The notes under the pieces: generated by a model | Seen by the model: the letters and a program-made list of their open reading frames with translations, nothing else | What the model was told of the DNA's origin: nothing | Databases searched by the model: none | Shown: piece by piece, positions 23,628-32,233 of the stretch | How the letters are laid out: each line of letters opens with the position of its first letter | Position numbering within the stretch: position 1 is the stretch's first letter | Source: Pacificispira sp965223125 | GTDB taxonomy: Bacteria; Pseudomonadota; Alphaproteobacteria; UBA8366; Aestuariispiraceae | DNA: 64,000 nt | Reading direction: 5' to 3' | Assembly: GCA_965223125.1 (NCBI GenBank) | Contig: OZ244984.1 | Coordinates: 1,860,001-1,924,000, forward strand | Position numbers and translations under genes: made by a program

Positions 23628-25211
23628 GTGGAGGGAATCCCCATTGTCGGTCCGGCACCGATTGGAAATGTCGTCGATTATCTGTTTGAAATTTCGGGCA
23701 GACCGGATTTCGGAGACAGACCGGCCCTGATTCTGGACGATGAGGAGGCCACGGTCGTCACCTATGGCCAACTCTACGCGCAGGTCTGCCGCACGGCAGG
23801 ATACCTGCGAGCGCTTGGCATCCGACCGGATGATCGGGTCATGTTCAGCGTCATGGATGGGGCCGATTTCGAATCACTGTTTCTCGGCGGTATGAAGATC
23901 GGGGCGGTAACGATCCCGATCAATACCTGGCTGAAACCGCGCGACTATGTCTATTACGTCAATGACAGCGGCTGTCGTGTCGTCGTCATCGACCACAGTC
24001 TAGTCCCGGTATTCGAGGGAATCCGCGATCAGTTCACGCAGGTCGAGCATATCATCGTCGCCGGACAGCCGGTCGAAGGCTATCCGTTTCTGGGCGATGC
24101 GATTGCGGATTTCCCCGATAACCTCGACAGCATCCCCCAGAAGCCGACGGACATGGCCTTCTGGCTGTACAGTTCCGGTTCGACCGGTGATCCGAAGGGG
24201 GTCGTCCATACCCATGAGCATATCTATTGGGCGACCGAACTGTTCGGCATCGCGGCCCAGAAAATCTCGGCGGCGGATACCGTTCTCTGCCTGCCGAAGA
24301 TGTTCTTTGCCTACGGACTTGGCAATCAGGTCTATTTCCCGATCCGCACCGGGGCGGCGAATCTGATCAACAGCGGCCCGATCAGTCCGAAGAAAAGCTG
24401 GGATATGTGGCTGCGCCACAAACCGACCATCGTCATGTCGGTCCCGACGCTGTATGCCGCCATGTATCAGATGGCGATAAACGAAATGGATATGGATTCG
24501 GTTCAGGCGGCGTGCCGGGGGATGCGCTTTGCGGTCAGCGGCGGGGAGTTGCTGCCGCCCTCGCTGTTCGAGCGGTGGAAGTCGCGCCTGGGGATCGAGA
24601 TCCTGGACGGGGTCGGCACCACGGAAATGACCCATATGTTCATGCTGAACACGCCGGGTGCGGTGGTGCCGGGCAGTTGCGGGCGGCTCGTTCAGGGATT
24701 TGGTGCGGAAATCGTCGATGATGACGGCGTTCCGGTGGCGCGCGGCGAGATCGGCAACCTGCATGCCTTCGGTCCGTCGGCGGCGACCCAGTACTGGAAC
24801 AAGCCGGAGCGGACGGAAATGGTGTTCCGCGCGGGAGGTGTGCTGACCGGGGACAAGTTCTATCAGGACGCGGACGGCAACTACTTCATTGTCGGGCGAT
24901 CCGACGACATGCTGCGGGTCGGCGGTCTCTGGGTCTCCCCGACGGAAATCGAATCCGCGCTGGCGGAGCATGACAGCGTGCTGGAATCCGCCGTGATCGG
25001 CCGCCCGGATCAGGAACAGATGATCAAGCCCCATGCCTATGTCATCCTGCGTTCCGGGATCAGCGGCGACGATGCGCTGCGGGAGGAATTGAAAGACCAT
25101 GTCCGGTCGCGCATGGTGCATTACAAATGCCCGCGCTGGATTGATTTCGTGGATGAACTGCCGAAGACGACAACGGGCAAGATCCAGCGCTTCCGTCTCC
25201 GCACGGAATAG
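23628..25211 (+). CDS. Aryl/acyl-CoA ligase, benzoate-CoA ligase family
   Basis: The 527-residue adenylate-forming enzyme would activate a carboxylic acid to its CoA thioester with ATP. It has the P-loop-like LYSSGSTGDPKGVVHTH near 177, the A5 block GVGTTEMTHMF near 327, GDKFYQDADGNYFIVGRSDDMLRVGG near 412-437 (quoted in part: core GRSDDMLRVGG) and the C-terminal catalytic Lys in LPKTTTGKIQR near 510-520. Overall layout is that of benzoate-CoA ligases. The GTG at 23628 follows AAGGAA; an upstream TTG is less likely. It opens the catabolic cluster and lies behind a putative TetR operator. Confidence 0.88.
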   Translation: MEGIPIVGPAPIGNVVDYLFEISGRPDFGDRPALILDDEEATVVTYGQLYAQVCRTAGYLRALGIRPDDRVMFSVMDGADFESLFLGGMKIGAVTIPINTWLKPRDYVYYVNDSGCRVVVIDHSLVPVFEGIRDQFTQVEHIIVAGQPVEGYPFLGDAIADFPDNLDSIPQKPTDMAFWLYSSGSTGDPKGVVHTHEHIYWATELFGIAAQKISAADTVLCLPKMFFAYGLGNQVYFPIRTGAANLINSGPISPKKSWDMWLRHKPTIVMSVPTLYAAMYQMAINEMDMDSVQAACRGMRFAVSGGELLPPSLFERWKSRLGIEILDGVGTTEMTHMFMLNTPGAVVPGSCGRLVQGFGAEIVDDDGVPVARGEIGNLHAFGPSAATQYWNKPERTEMVFRAGGVLTGDKFYQDADGNYFIVGRSDDMLRVGGLWVSPTEIESALAEHDSVLESAVIGRPDQEQMIKPHAYVILRSGISGDDALREELKDHVRSRMVHYKCPRWIDFVDELPKTTTGKIQRFRLRTE

Positions 25212-25246
25212 TCGATCCGGCAGGCATGACCGGGAGGAGGGTCGTC

Positions 25247-25912
25247 ATGGCGTCAACAGGAACAGGAGCGCCAGCAAAGCGGGATACGACTCGGGACAGT
25301 GGGCGGGGCGGCGACGCCCGGTCGAAGTCCGAATTGCGGCGTCTGGAGATTCTCCAGCGCGCCACCGAATGTTTCGACCGGCGCGGCTATGCAAATACGA
25401 CGCTGGACGACATCGCGAAGGCCGTCGGGATCAAGCGCGAGGGGCTTTACTATTATTTCCGGAATCGCGCCGAGATCCTCCTTCAGATCATCGAACCGCA
25501 GAGCGTGGCGCTAGTGGACGGGATTGCCGAGATCATGGCGGACACGACAACCAGCGACGCCGAGAAGTTTCGTCTAGCGATCCGCAATCACCTGGAGCGG
25601 TTCGACCGCTACTGTCTGGAAATGACGGTCAGCATGCGCGACGGGCGCTTTGAGGGCGAGCCGGAGGTTCGGACGGTGATGATCCGAATCTGGAAGGAAT
25701 ACGAGACCCATTGGGAAAAACTGATCGCCGATGGTCAGGCAAGCGGGTCGTTTCGCAAGATCGGCGACCCGAAGATGCTCGCCTATGGCGTGCTCGGGGC
25801 CTGCAACTGGCTGGCCCGATGGTATGACCCACGCAAGTCGGTGACAATCGACGAACTGATTGAGTCCTATTCCGAATTGATGGCGGGGGGATTGCAGGCC
25901 CCCGATCAATGA
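25247..25912 (+). CDS. TetR-family regulator of the catabolic cluster
   Basis: The 221-residue regulator has a TetR HTH near 40-80 (ILQRATECFDRRGYANTTLD, DIAKAVGIKREGLYYYFRNR) and an all-helical ligand domain ending in a conserved NWLARWYDPR segment near 190-200. Such domains in catabolic clusters usually sense the CoA thioester made by the first enzyme. The start is the second ATG, behind GGGAGGAGG. It lies 35 bases after the ligase gene and just left of a perfect 14-bp-arm palindrome. Targets are inferred to be the two TTTAC-N6-GTAAA sites. Confidence 0.9.
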   Translation: MASTGTGAPAKRDTTRDSGRGGDARSKSELRRLEILQRATECFDRRGYANTTLDDIAKAVGIKREGLYYYFRNRAEILLQIIEPQSVALVDGIAEIMADTTTSDAEKFRLAIRNHLERFDRYCLEMTVSMRDGRFEGEPEVRTVMIRIWKEYETHWEKLIADGQASGSFRKIGDPKMLAYGVLGACNWLARWYDPRKSVTIDELIESYSELMAGGLQAPDQ

Positions 25913-25928
25913 TCTGTCGATTGCGCTT

Positions 25929-25962
25929 GACTCATTTTTTACAATAACGTAAAAAATGAGTC
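25929..25962. promoter_or_regulatory. 34-bp operator palindrome after tetR
   Basis: GACTCATTTTTTAC (25929-25942) and GTAAAAAATGAGTC (25949-25962) are perfectly complementary around AATAAC. The core TTTAC-N6-GTAAA is shared with the site at 23559-23574. It lies between the tetR stop and the MaoC genes, so it may control a second transcription start for the rest of the cluster. It has no T tail, so it is less likely to be a simple terminator. Confidence 0.8.
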
Positions 25963-25995
25963 AGACAGAACTGGGAAACCGAAAGCGCGACAGTC

Positions 25996-26394
25996 ATGAA
26001 AACAGACTTGCAGGGCCATGTGTACCCCCCCTTTCCACTCCGCCCGGATCGGGCGCTTGCGGGATTGTTCCTGGCCGGTCAGGGGGAAGAATCTACAACC
26101 GACCTCGTGCCGCCGACCTACATGATCTTCCTGCGCGGCGAGACCCGGGGGGTGGATCTGTTCACGGATCTGGAAATCCCCCGACAGCGCGCCCTGCATG
26201 GCGGACAGCGCTATGAGTGGTTTGCTCCGATCGGCTGGGACGATGATCTGACGGTTACCGCGACGATTGACAGTGTCGTCGAAAAGCAGGGCCGCAGCGG
26301 TCGGATCTGGTTTGCCAATATCATCTATGATTATGTCCGCGCGGACGGCACCCTGGCGATCCGTGAAACAACACGCCTGATCGAGCGGGAGTAG
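25996..26394 (+). CDS. MaoC-like hydratase, N-terminal-type subunit
   Basis: The 132-residue protein resembles the first hot-dog domain of FAS1/MaoC-type enoyl hydratases: VPPTYMIFLRGE, then ALHGGQRYEWFAPIGWDDDLTVTATIDSVVEK (core HGGQRYEWFAPI) and a C-terminal GTLAIRETTRLIERE. It lacks the catalytic Asp-His pair. The next gene, five bases on, encodes the catalytic-type half, so the two probably form a heteromeric hydratase. The arrangement resembles the ChsH1-ChsH2 pair of steroid side-chain degradation; this comparison is by layout only. Confidence 0.75.
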   Translation: MKTDLQGHVYPPFPLRPDRALAGLFLAGQGEESTTDLVPPTYMIFLRGETRGVDLFTDLEIPRQRALHGGQRYEWFAPIGWDDDLTVTATIDSVVEKQGRSGRIWFANIIYDYVRADGTLAIRETTRLIERE

Positions 26395-26398
26395 CGGC

Positions 26399-26791
26399 AT
26401 GCCACATACCATTGGCGACATTCTGTTCGATATCGTCCTTCCCGGCGCGGATCGTGCGCGTCTGGCCGCTTTTTCGAAAGGAACGGAAGATCCGAATCCG
26501 ATTCATGTGGATGAGGAGTTTGCCAGGGCGGCAGGATTCTCCACCGTATTGCAGCAGGGACCGATGACGACCGCGCATTTTGCCCGGCTGCTGGTGGAAA
26601 AAGTGGGTCAGGCCAATCTGAAATGGCTGGACGTCACCTTCATGGCACCGGTCTATCCGGATCAGGCCTTGAAACTGACCGCCGTCGTCAATGGCGCCGA
26701 GGAGAGAGGCCGTGTCGTGACTTGCGCCCTGACCGCGACTAATCCGGATGGCGTTTTGACCGCGAAAGCGGAAGCCGGGTTCAGGGTCTGA
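26399..26791 (+). CDS. MaoC-like hydratase, catalytic-type subunit
   Basis: The 130-residue hot-dog protein carries the hydratase-2 motif: KGTEDPNPIHVDEEFARAAG near 29-48 with the catalytic Asp and His, then VLQQGPMTTAHFARLL and VTFMAPVYPDQALKL. It would add water to a 2-enoyl-CoA or similar conjugated thioester. Alone it is half the size of a complete double hot-dog enzyme, which supports pairing with the preceding gene. The thiolase-like gene begins two bases after its stop. Confidence 0.88.
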   Translation: MPHTIGDILFDIVLPGADRARLAAFSKGTEDPNPIHVDEEFARAAGFSTVLQQGPMTTAHFARLLVEKVGQANLKWLDVTFMAPVYPDQALKLTAVVNGAEERGRVVTCALTATNPDGVLTAKAEAGFRV

Positions 26792-26792
26792 C

Positions 26793-27959
26793 ATGCGCCA
26801 GGCTCCCCACAATGTCATTGTTGCAGGCGGCTCCGTCGGGACATTCGGGCGGGCACCGGATGCCGACCTGTCACAACTGGCCCGACCGGTTCTGCTGAAA
26901 GCCCTGCAACAGGCCGGGCTGACCGCAGGTGATGTCGAGACCGCCTTTGTCGGCAATGCCTTCGCTGGCACATTGCACGATCAGGAATCCGTGCTGGCGC
27001 AGATCCTGCTGAAAGCCGCCGGGATTGGCGGCATTCCGATCCATACCGTCAAGAATGCCTGCTCCAGCGGCTCCGATGCGGTGCATCTCGCCTGGATGGC
27101 CGTCGCCTATGGCCAGGTCGATTGCGCACTTGCACTGGGGGCGGAGAAGCTGAGCCATGAGGATCGCCGCCGCACCTTCGCCGCGCTGGCGACCGCGACC
27201 GACCGCCTGCCGACCGCCGAGGGCCGGTCCGTTTTCATGGATGTGAATGCGGCCCGCGCGATTGCCTATATGGAAAGTCATGGCGCAACGCCCCGTCATT
27301 TTGCTCTCTGCGCCGCAAAGAACCGGCAGCATGCCAGCCTCAATCCCCGTGCCGCCCTGCGGGAGCCGATCACCGTCGAGGCGGTTCTGGAAAGCCCGGA
27401 AGTGATCGCCCCTCTGACCCGTGCCATGTGCGGAGGAATCGTCGACGGTGCGGCTGCCATTATACTAGTATCGGAAGGATTTGCCCGACGCCATGGTATC
27501 GCGGGACCCCGGATCGCGGCATCCGTCGTCACCTCCGGCGCATCTGAGGGCGGGGCTGAAAATGCAACGGTCCGGGCCGCGAGGCAGGCCTATGAAATGG
27601 CCGAGCTTGGACCCGCCGATATCGCACTGGCCGAAGTCCATGACCCAACCTCCCCCCAGGAACTGTTCGATATCGAGGATCTGTTATTGGTGGAGCGCGG
27701 CGGTGCCATCGCCCTGGTGGAGGCGGCTGAAACCTCGCTTGGCGGGCGCATCCCGGTCAATACCTCCGGCGGGCTGACCAGCCGCGGGCATCCGGTCGGC
27801 GCGACCGGCGTCGCCCAGATCGTCGAGATTGCCGAACAATTAACCGAGCGTGCCGGAGAACGACAGGTCGTAGGCGCGAAAACCGGACTGGCACAGATGG
27901 CGGGCGGCCTGCTGGGACATGATTCCGCCGTTGCCACGGTTCACATTCTGACACGATAG
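26793..27959 (+). CDS. Thiolase-superfamily enzyme (SCP-x/Ltp2-like)
   Basis: The 388-residue protein is of the SCP2-thiolase type. The nucleophilic Cys lies in HTVKNACSSGSDAVH near 87, AEVHDPTSPQELFDIEDLLL near 280 matches the lipid-transfer thiolase HD block, and TSGGLTSRGHPVGATG near 325-340 carries the active-site His. The usual C-terminal C-x-G motif is absent: AGGLLGHDSAVATVHIL ends the protein. Loss of that second Cys is typical of aldolase-like or non-classical members. It may cleave a beta-hydroxy- or beta-keto-acyl-CoA made by the MaoC pair. Confidence 0.85.
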   Translation: MRQAPHNVIVAGGSVGTFGRAPDADLSQLARPVLLKALQQAGLTAGDVETAFVGNAFAGTLHDQESVLAQILLKAAGIGGIPIHTVKNACSSGSDAVHLAWMAVAYGQVDCALALGAEKLSHEDRRRTFAALATATDRLPTAEGRSVFMDVNAARAIAYMESHGATPRHFALCAAKNRQHASLNPRAALREPITVEAVLESPEVIAPLTRAMCGGIVDGAAAIILVSEGFARRHGIAGPRIAASVVTSGASEGGAENATVRAARQAYEMAELGPADIALAEVHDPTSPQELFDIEDLLLVERGGAIALVEAAETSLGGRIPVNTSGGLTSRGHPVGATGVAQIVEIAEQLTERAGERQVVGAKTGLAQMAGGLLGHDSAVATVHILTR

Positions 27960-27965
27960 AGGCGC

Positions 27966-29456
27966 ATGATGTCGAGAGATACTGGTTTTGACATTCCCGA
28001 AAAATACGATCTGTTCATCGACAATGGCTGGGTGACACCGAACAGCCCGGATGTCCTGGAAAGCCGGTCGCCTCTGACCGATGACCTGATCTGCACCGTG
28101 CCGGATTCGGATGCCGTGGATGTCGCGAAGGCGGTGCAGTCGGCGCGGCTGGCTACGCGCGGCTGGGCTGATCTGGGCGCAAGGAAGCGCTCCGCCCTGT
28201 TGTTGAAGATCGCCGACCGGCTGGTGGCGGAGGCTGAACGCTTCGCCTGGCTGGAGACGACTGATACCGGGAAACCATGGCGCGAGAGTGTCGCCAACGT
28301 GCATACGGCAGCCGACCGCCTGCGCTATTACGCCGGAGTGGTGCGAGGATTCGAAGGCCATACCATGCCGGTCGCCCGAAATATCATGAGCATGGATTTC
28401 CGAGAGCCGCTGGGCGTTGTCGGCATCATGGGGGCCTGGAACTTCCCGCTCAACATGTTCGCTGGCAAGATCGCCCCGGCCCTGGCAGCGGGCAATACGG
28501 TTGTCTACAAGGCCCCGGAACCGACACCGGTCACGACCTTCGAACTGGCGCGACTGATGGGCGACATCCTGCCGCCCGGTGTGGTGAATGTCATCACCGG
28601 ACGGGGGGAAACAGCGGGGGCAGCCCTGGTGGCACATCCCGATGTCAGGAAGATATCGTTGACCGGGTCCTCGGCCACCGGGCGCATCGTCATGGCGAAT
28701 GCGGCGCGCAGTCTGAAGCGCGTGACACTGGAACTCGGCGGCAAGAATGCGCAGATCGTCTATGGCGATGCCGATATGGACGCCGCTGCCCAGGGCGTAA
28801 TGCTGGGGGCCTTCATGAACCAGGGGCAGGTCTGTACCTCCGGATCACGCATATTCGCCCATCGCAGCATTGTCGATGACTTGCAGCGGCGCGTCGTGGC
28901 GCTGATTCCAAAGCTGAAGGTCGGCAATCCATTCGACGAGGCGACGACCATGGGCAGCATGGTCTATCGCCGACATTACGACAGCGTATTGCACCATATC
29001 GCGCAGGGGCGCGCCGAAGGCGGTGAAATCCTGTGCGGGGGCGACAGGCTGGAAGTCGCGAATTATCCCAAGGGCCTGTTCGTGCAGCCGACTCTGTTCG
29101 CGGGGGTCGAGGATGACATGACCCTGGCGCAGCAGGAAATCTTTGGTCCCGTTGCGACGATCCACGTCTTTGATGACGAAGACGAAGCAGTGATCCGGGC
29201 GAATTCCCTGGACTATGGCCTTGCCGCCGGGATCTGGACCCAGGATCTGGGGCGCGCCCACCGCACCGCCCAGGCGCTGGAGGCCGGACGCATCTGGGTC
29301 AACTGCTACAATCTCTTTCCCTCCGGCTCTGCCTTTGGTGGCACGAAGGCGAGCGGATTCGGGCGCGAGGATGCATTCGAGACATTGCTCGATTTTACTC
29401 AGACCAAGAATGTCATCATGGATTACGCCCCCTCACGGCGCAGCTTTTACAACTGA
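27966..29456 (+). CDS. Aldehyde dehydrogenase, NAD(P)-dependent
   Basis: The 496-residue ALDH-superfamily enzyme oxidises an aldehyde to an acid. Visible blocks are GAWNFPLNMF with the cofactor-site Asn near 160, KAPEPTP near 182, TGSSATGR near 235, the general base Glu in TLELGGKN near 258, the nucleophile Cys in NQGQVCTSGSR near 290, and QEIFGPVATIHVF near 390. It closely resembles betaine-aldehyde-type ALDHs in length. Six bases separate it from the thiolase-like gene. If the thiolase-like enzyme is an aldolase, this could remove its aldehyde product; that is inference. Confidence 0.93.
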   Translation: MMSRDTGFDIPEKYDLFIDNGWVTPNSPDVLESRSPLTDDLICTVPDSDAVDVAKAVQSARLATRGWADLGARKRSALLLKIADRLVAEAERFAWLETTDTGKPWRESVANVHTAADRLRYYAGVVRGFEGHTMPVARNIMSMDFREPLGVVGIMGAWNFPLNMFAGKIAPALAAGNTVVYKAPEPTPVTTFELARLMGDILPPGVVNVITGRGETAGAALVAHPDVRKISLTGSSATGRIVMANAARSLKRVTLELGGKNAQIVYGDADMDAAAQGVMLGAFMNQGQVCTSGSRIFAHRSIVDDLQRRVVALIPKLKVGNPFDEATTMGSMVYRRHYDSVLHHIAQGRAEGGEILCGGDRLEVANYPKGLFVQPTLFAGVEDDMTLAQQEIFGPVATIHVFDDEDEAVIRANSLDYGLAAGIWTQDLGRAHRTAQALEAGRIWVNCYNLFPSGSAFGGTKASGFGREDAFETLLDFTQTKNVIMDYAPSRRSFYN

Positions 29457-29481
29457 CACCGACACCGATAAGGAGAAGGTC

Positions 29482-30243
29482 ATGAGTGGTACATATGGTG
29501 AAGCGAATATCCCCTCCGTCACGCCGGAAACATTCTGGGCGCAGGATGAGGAATTCCGCGAGTTGCAGCTCAACCTGATCAAGATTCATGTCGTCAGCGA
29601 GGAATTCGGTGCCGACTGTTTCGAGGCTTCGATCCTGCGGGCACCGACCCCGGAATTTAAGATGCGCATGGCAAAGACGGTGATGGAGGAATACGGCCAT
29701 CACCTGCGCTATCGCGATCTGCTGGACGGTCTGGGGCTCAACTGGCGCGAAACCAGCGACGGCAAGCAGCATCTCTCGACCTTCGATACACCGATTGAAA
29801 GCTGGGCCGACCAGATGGTCTTTCTGGCCCTGGTCGACCGGGCGGCCGCCCATCAGTTCCGCCATTTCGTGAAATCCCCCTATGCCCCGTTCCGCAAGGC
29901 GTCCCAGGATACGCTGAACGAGGAATACGGCCATGTCGGGCTGGGCATGGACGGGGTGAAGGATCTGCTGGCAACGCCGGAAGGTCGCGCGGAAGTGGAG
30001 GCTGTCGTGCCGAAATGGCTGGGTGTGGCGCTGCGGTCCTTCGGATCGGACAATTCGCGGACCAACGAGCGCTATCGCTATTGGGGCTTCAAGACTGATA
30101 CCAACCGGAACATGCGCGACGCCTTCTTCAAGCAGGTCCATGCCTTCATCACCCGTGACTGGGGGATCGATATCGGAGAGGATTCCAGCCGGTTCATGAC
30201 TCCGCCGGTATCCAATACCGTCACCGCATCGGCGGCGGAATGA
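29482..30243 (+). CDS. PaaA/PaaC-like diiron oxygenase subunit
   Basis: The 253-residue helical protein matches the phenylacetyl-CoA epoxidase PaaA/PaaC group of ferritin-like diiron enzymes. Candidate iron ligands are the Glu in VVSEEFGAD near 39, the E-x-x-H in VMEEYGHHLRYRDLL near 72-75, an acidic residue in ALVDRAAAHQF, and a second E-x-x-H in NEEYGHVGLGMDG near 146-149. It is shorter than PaaA, and no PaaB, PaaC or PaaD gene is present. The next gene encodes a matching electron donor. It probably hydroxylates or epoxidises the CoA ester made by the ligase. The start follows AAGGAG. Confidence 0.87.
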   Translation: MSGTYGEANIPSVTPETFWAQDEEFRELQLNLIKIHVVSEEFGADCFEASILRAPTPEFKMRMAKTVMEEYGHHLRYRDLLDGLGLNWRETSDGKQHLSTFDTPIESWADQMVFLALVDRAAAHQFRHFVKSPYAPFRKASQDTLNEEYGHVGLGMDGVKDLLATPEGRAEVEAVVPKWLGVALRSFGSDNSRTNERYRYWGFKTDTNRNMRDAFFKQVHAFITRDWGIDIGEDSSRFMTPPVSNTVTASAAE

Positions 30244-30254
30244 GCTGACCGGCG

Positions 30255-31277
30255 ATGAGCGCATACAGTATCACCCTGCCGGACGGGCGTGCGGTCGCCT
30301 GTGCGCCGGATCAGAGCATTCTGGATGCCTGCCTTCAGGCAGGAATTCCGATGCCGTATAATTGCCGATCTGGCGAATGCGCCGAATGCCGTGCCGGATT
30401 GCGGGCGGGCACGGTGCGGGAAAGCCCCGGTGCCGATCCCGCCGTCTTTTCCGATTCGGATCGGGCGCAGGGCGATATCCTGACCTGCCTGTGCAGTCCG
30501 ACATCGGATGTGGCGCTGGACCTGACCCTGCGTGCTGAAGGATCGGCCTTCAAGATCGAGCGGGTGAATGCGCTGGTGGAAAGCGTCGAGCGGGTCAGTG
30601 CCAGCGTCTATCAGGTGACCGTCGAAACGCCCTGGGAAATTGCCTATCGCGCCGGTCAGTATTTCGAATGGGTCCTGCCGGGAATAGCGCCCCATCGCAG
30701 CTTTTCGGCAGCCAATCCATCGGGAACCTGCCAACTCGTCTTCGATATCCGGATCTATCCCGGTGGCCGTGTCAGCGGCTTCGTCGCATCCGAACTGACG
30801 GCGGGAAGCGTGATCGAACTGGTCGGTCCCTATGGCCATTTCGGATTTTCCGACAATCCGCATCGCCCGGCGGTCTGCATCGTCGGCGGCACCGGACTGG
30901 CACCGGTCAAGGCGATGATCGAAACGGAATTCACCGCAGGATCAGGCCGGGACATCACATTGTTCTATGGCGCGCGCCGGGCGGAGGATCTGTATGATAT
31001 CGACCAGTTGCAGGACTGGGCGGATCAGCATGAAACTTTCCGCTATCACGTTGCCCTGTCCGACGAACCGGCGGAAAGCGGCTGGCCGGGTGCGCGCGGG
31101 TTGATTCCGGACTTGCTGTCGCAAACCCTCTATGATGGATTCGGGGTTGAGGCCTATCTCTGCGGCCCGCCACCGATGATCGATGCCTCGATTATCGTGC
31201 TGGAAGGGGTCGGTCTGGACAGCGTCGATATCCATGCCGACCGCTTCGTTCCTGCCCCGCAGGGGGGGGCCCAGTGA
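30255..31277 (+). CDS. 2Fe-2S ferredoxin / FAD-NAD(P)H reductase
   Basis: The 340-residue protein is a one-chain electron donor. An N-terminal plant-type ferredoxin (C-x4-C-x2-C in NCRSGECAECRAG near 36-44, fourth Cys in DILTCLC near 75) is followed by an FNR-type FAD domain (HRSFSAANP near 150) and an NAD(P) domain (IVGGTGLAPVKAM near 213, YLCGPPPMIDA near 300). This order matches BenC, XylZ and MmoC rather than PaaE, which has its ferredoxin at the C-terminus. It starts 11 bases after the diiron gene and very likely reduces it. Confidence 0.93.
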   Translation: MSAYSITLPDGRAVACAPDQSILDACLQAGIPMPYNCRSGECAECRAGLRAGTVRESPGADPAVFSDSDRAQGDILTCLCSPTSDVALDLTLRAEGSAFKIERVNALVESVERVSASVYQVTVETPWEIAYRAGQYFEWVLPGIAPHRSFSAANPSGTCQLVFDIRIYPGGRVSGFVASELTAGSVIELVGPYGHFGFSDNPHRPAVCIVGGTGLAPVKAMIETEFTAGSGRDITLFYGARRAEDLYDIDQLQDWADQHETFRYHVALSDEPAESGWPGARGLIPDLLSQTLYDGFGVEAYLCGPPPMIDASIIVLEGVGLDSVDIHADRFVPAPQGGAQ

Positions 31278-32203
31278 CACGCATGGCAGAGATGCAGGAC
31301 GTTCGGGCAGCCTTCCAGGTCGATGATCTGACCCTGTCCGACGGGGCAGTCATCCGTCTGCGGCGTCATGGTATCCCGTCCGGGCCGCGTGTCGTCTTGT
31401 CACATGGCAATGGCCTTGCCATCCAGGGCTACGCGGTTTTCTGGGAATTGCTCTGTGCCGACTGTGATGTGATTCTGTTCGATATGCGCAATCATGGCAT
31501 GAACCCGACTGATGACCTGTCTCGGCATAGCTGGCTGCGCTTCGTTGCTGATCTGGGGGAAATCTGGGACGCGATTGACGGGCTCTACGGCGTGAAGCCG
31601 ATGATCGGTGTGTTCCATTCGCTTTCCGCCGTCGTCAGCCTTCAGCACTTGCTGGCGCACGGACCCCGATGCGACGGGCTTTTGCTGTTCGATCCGCCGG
31701 TTTTCCCTCGCGCTGGTCATGCGCTGGAACCGTTGCAGTCGGAGCATATGCGCGACATGGCGGATCGGGCCACCCGCCGTCCGGTCTCCTACAGCGCGCC
31801 ATCGGCCTTGGCGGCCCAGTTCAAGCGGCGCGCCACACTGTGGGTCGAGGGGGCGCATCTGGACATGGCGCAGGCCACATTGCATCCGGTTGCGGATGGC
31901 AACTCCTGGACACTCAGCTGTCCACGGGAATACGAGGCGCATGTTTTTGCCAGCAACACGGATTCAACCCTGTGGCCCGCCCTGATGGCACCGGTGCCGC
32001 TGCCGATCCGGATCGTCGGTGCCGACCCGGATCTGCCGGGTCAACTGCCACCCGCCCTGATCTGTCGGGCGCTCTGTGGGGAGACGGGGATCGATTACAT
32101 CAGCATTCCCGGCACGACGCATTTCCTGCAACTGGAGGAGCCCGCGATGTGCCGGGACGAGGTCATAAGACTTCTGGACCGGATCCGGAATACCGCTGCA
32201 TAA
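31274..32203 (+). CDS. Alpha/beta hydrolase
   Basis: The 309-residue protein has the alpha/beta hydrolase fold: oxyanion loop LSHGNGLAIQGY near 41, FDMRNHGMN near 75, a nucleophile elbow GVFHSLSAVVS near 116-126 (Ser in the H-S-L-S-A pattern rather than G-x-S-x-G), and the C-terminal His in IPGTTHFLQLE near 285. It could release a CoA ester or open a ring lactone in the pathway. The GTG start overlaps the reductase stop by four bases. The substrate is not predictable. Confidence 0.85.
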   Translation: MTRMAEMQDVRAAFQVDDLTLSDGAVIRLRRHGIPSGPRVVLSHGNGLAIQGYAVFWELLCADCDVILFDMRNHGMNPTDDLSRHSWLRFVADLGEIWDAIDGLYGVKPMIGVFHSLSAVVSLQHLLAHGPRCDGLLLFDPPVFPRAGHALEPLQSEHMRDMADRATRRPVSYSAPSALAAQFKRRATLWVEGAHLDMAQATLHPVADGNSWTLSCPREYEAHVFASNTDSTLWPALMAPVPLPIRIVGADPDLPGQLPPALICRALCGETGIDYISIPGTTHFLQLEEPAMCRDEVIRLLDRIRNTAA

Positions 32204-32233
32204 TGCGCGGATTATCATCCGGAACGGAAAGCA

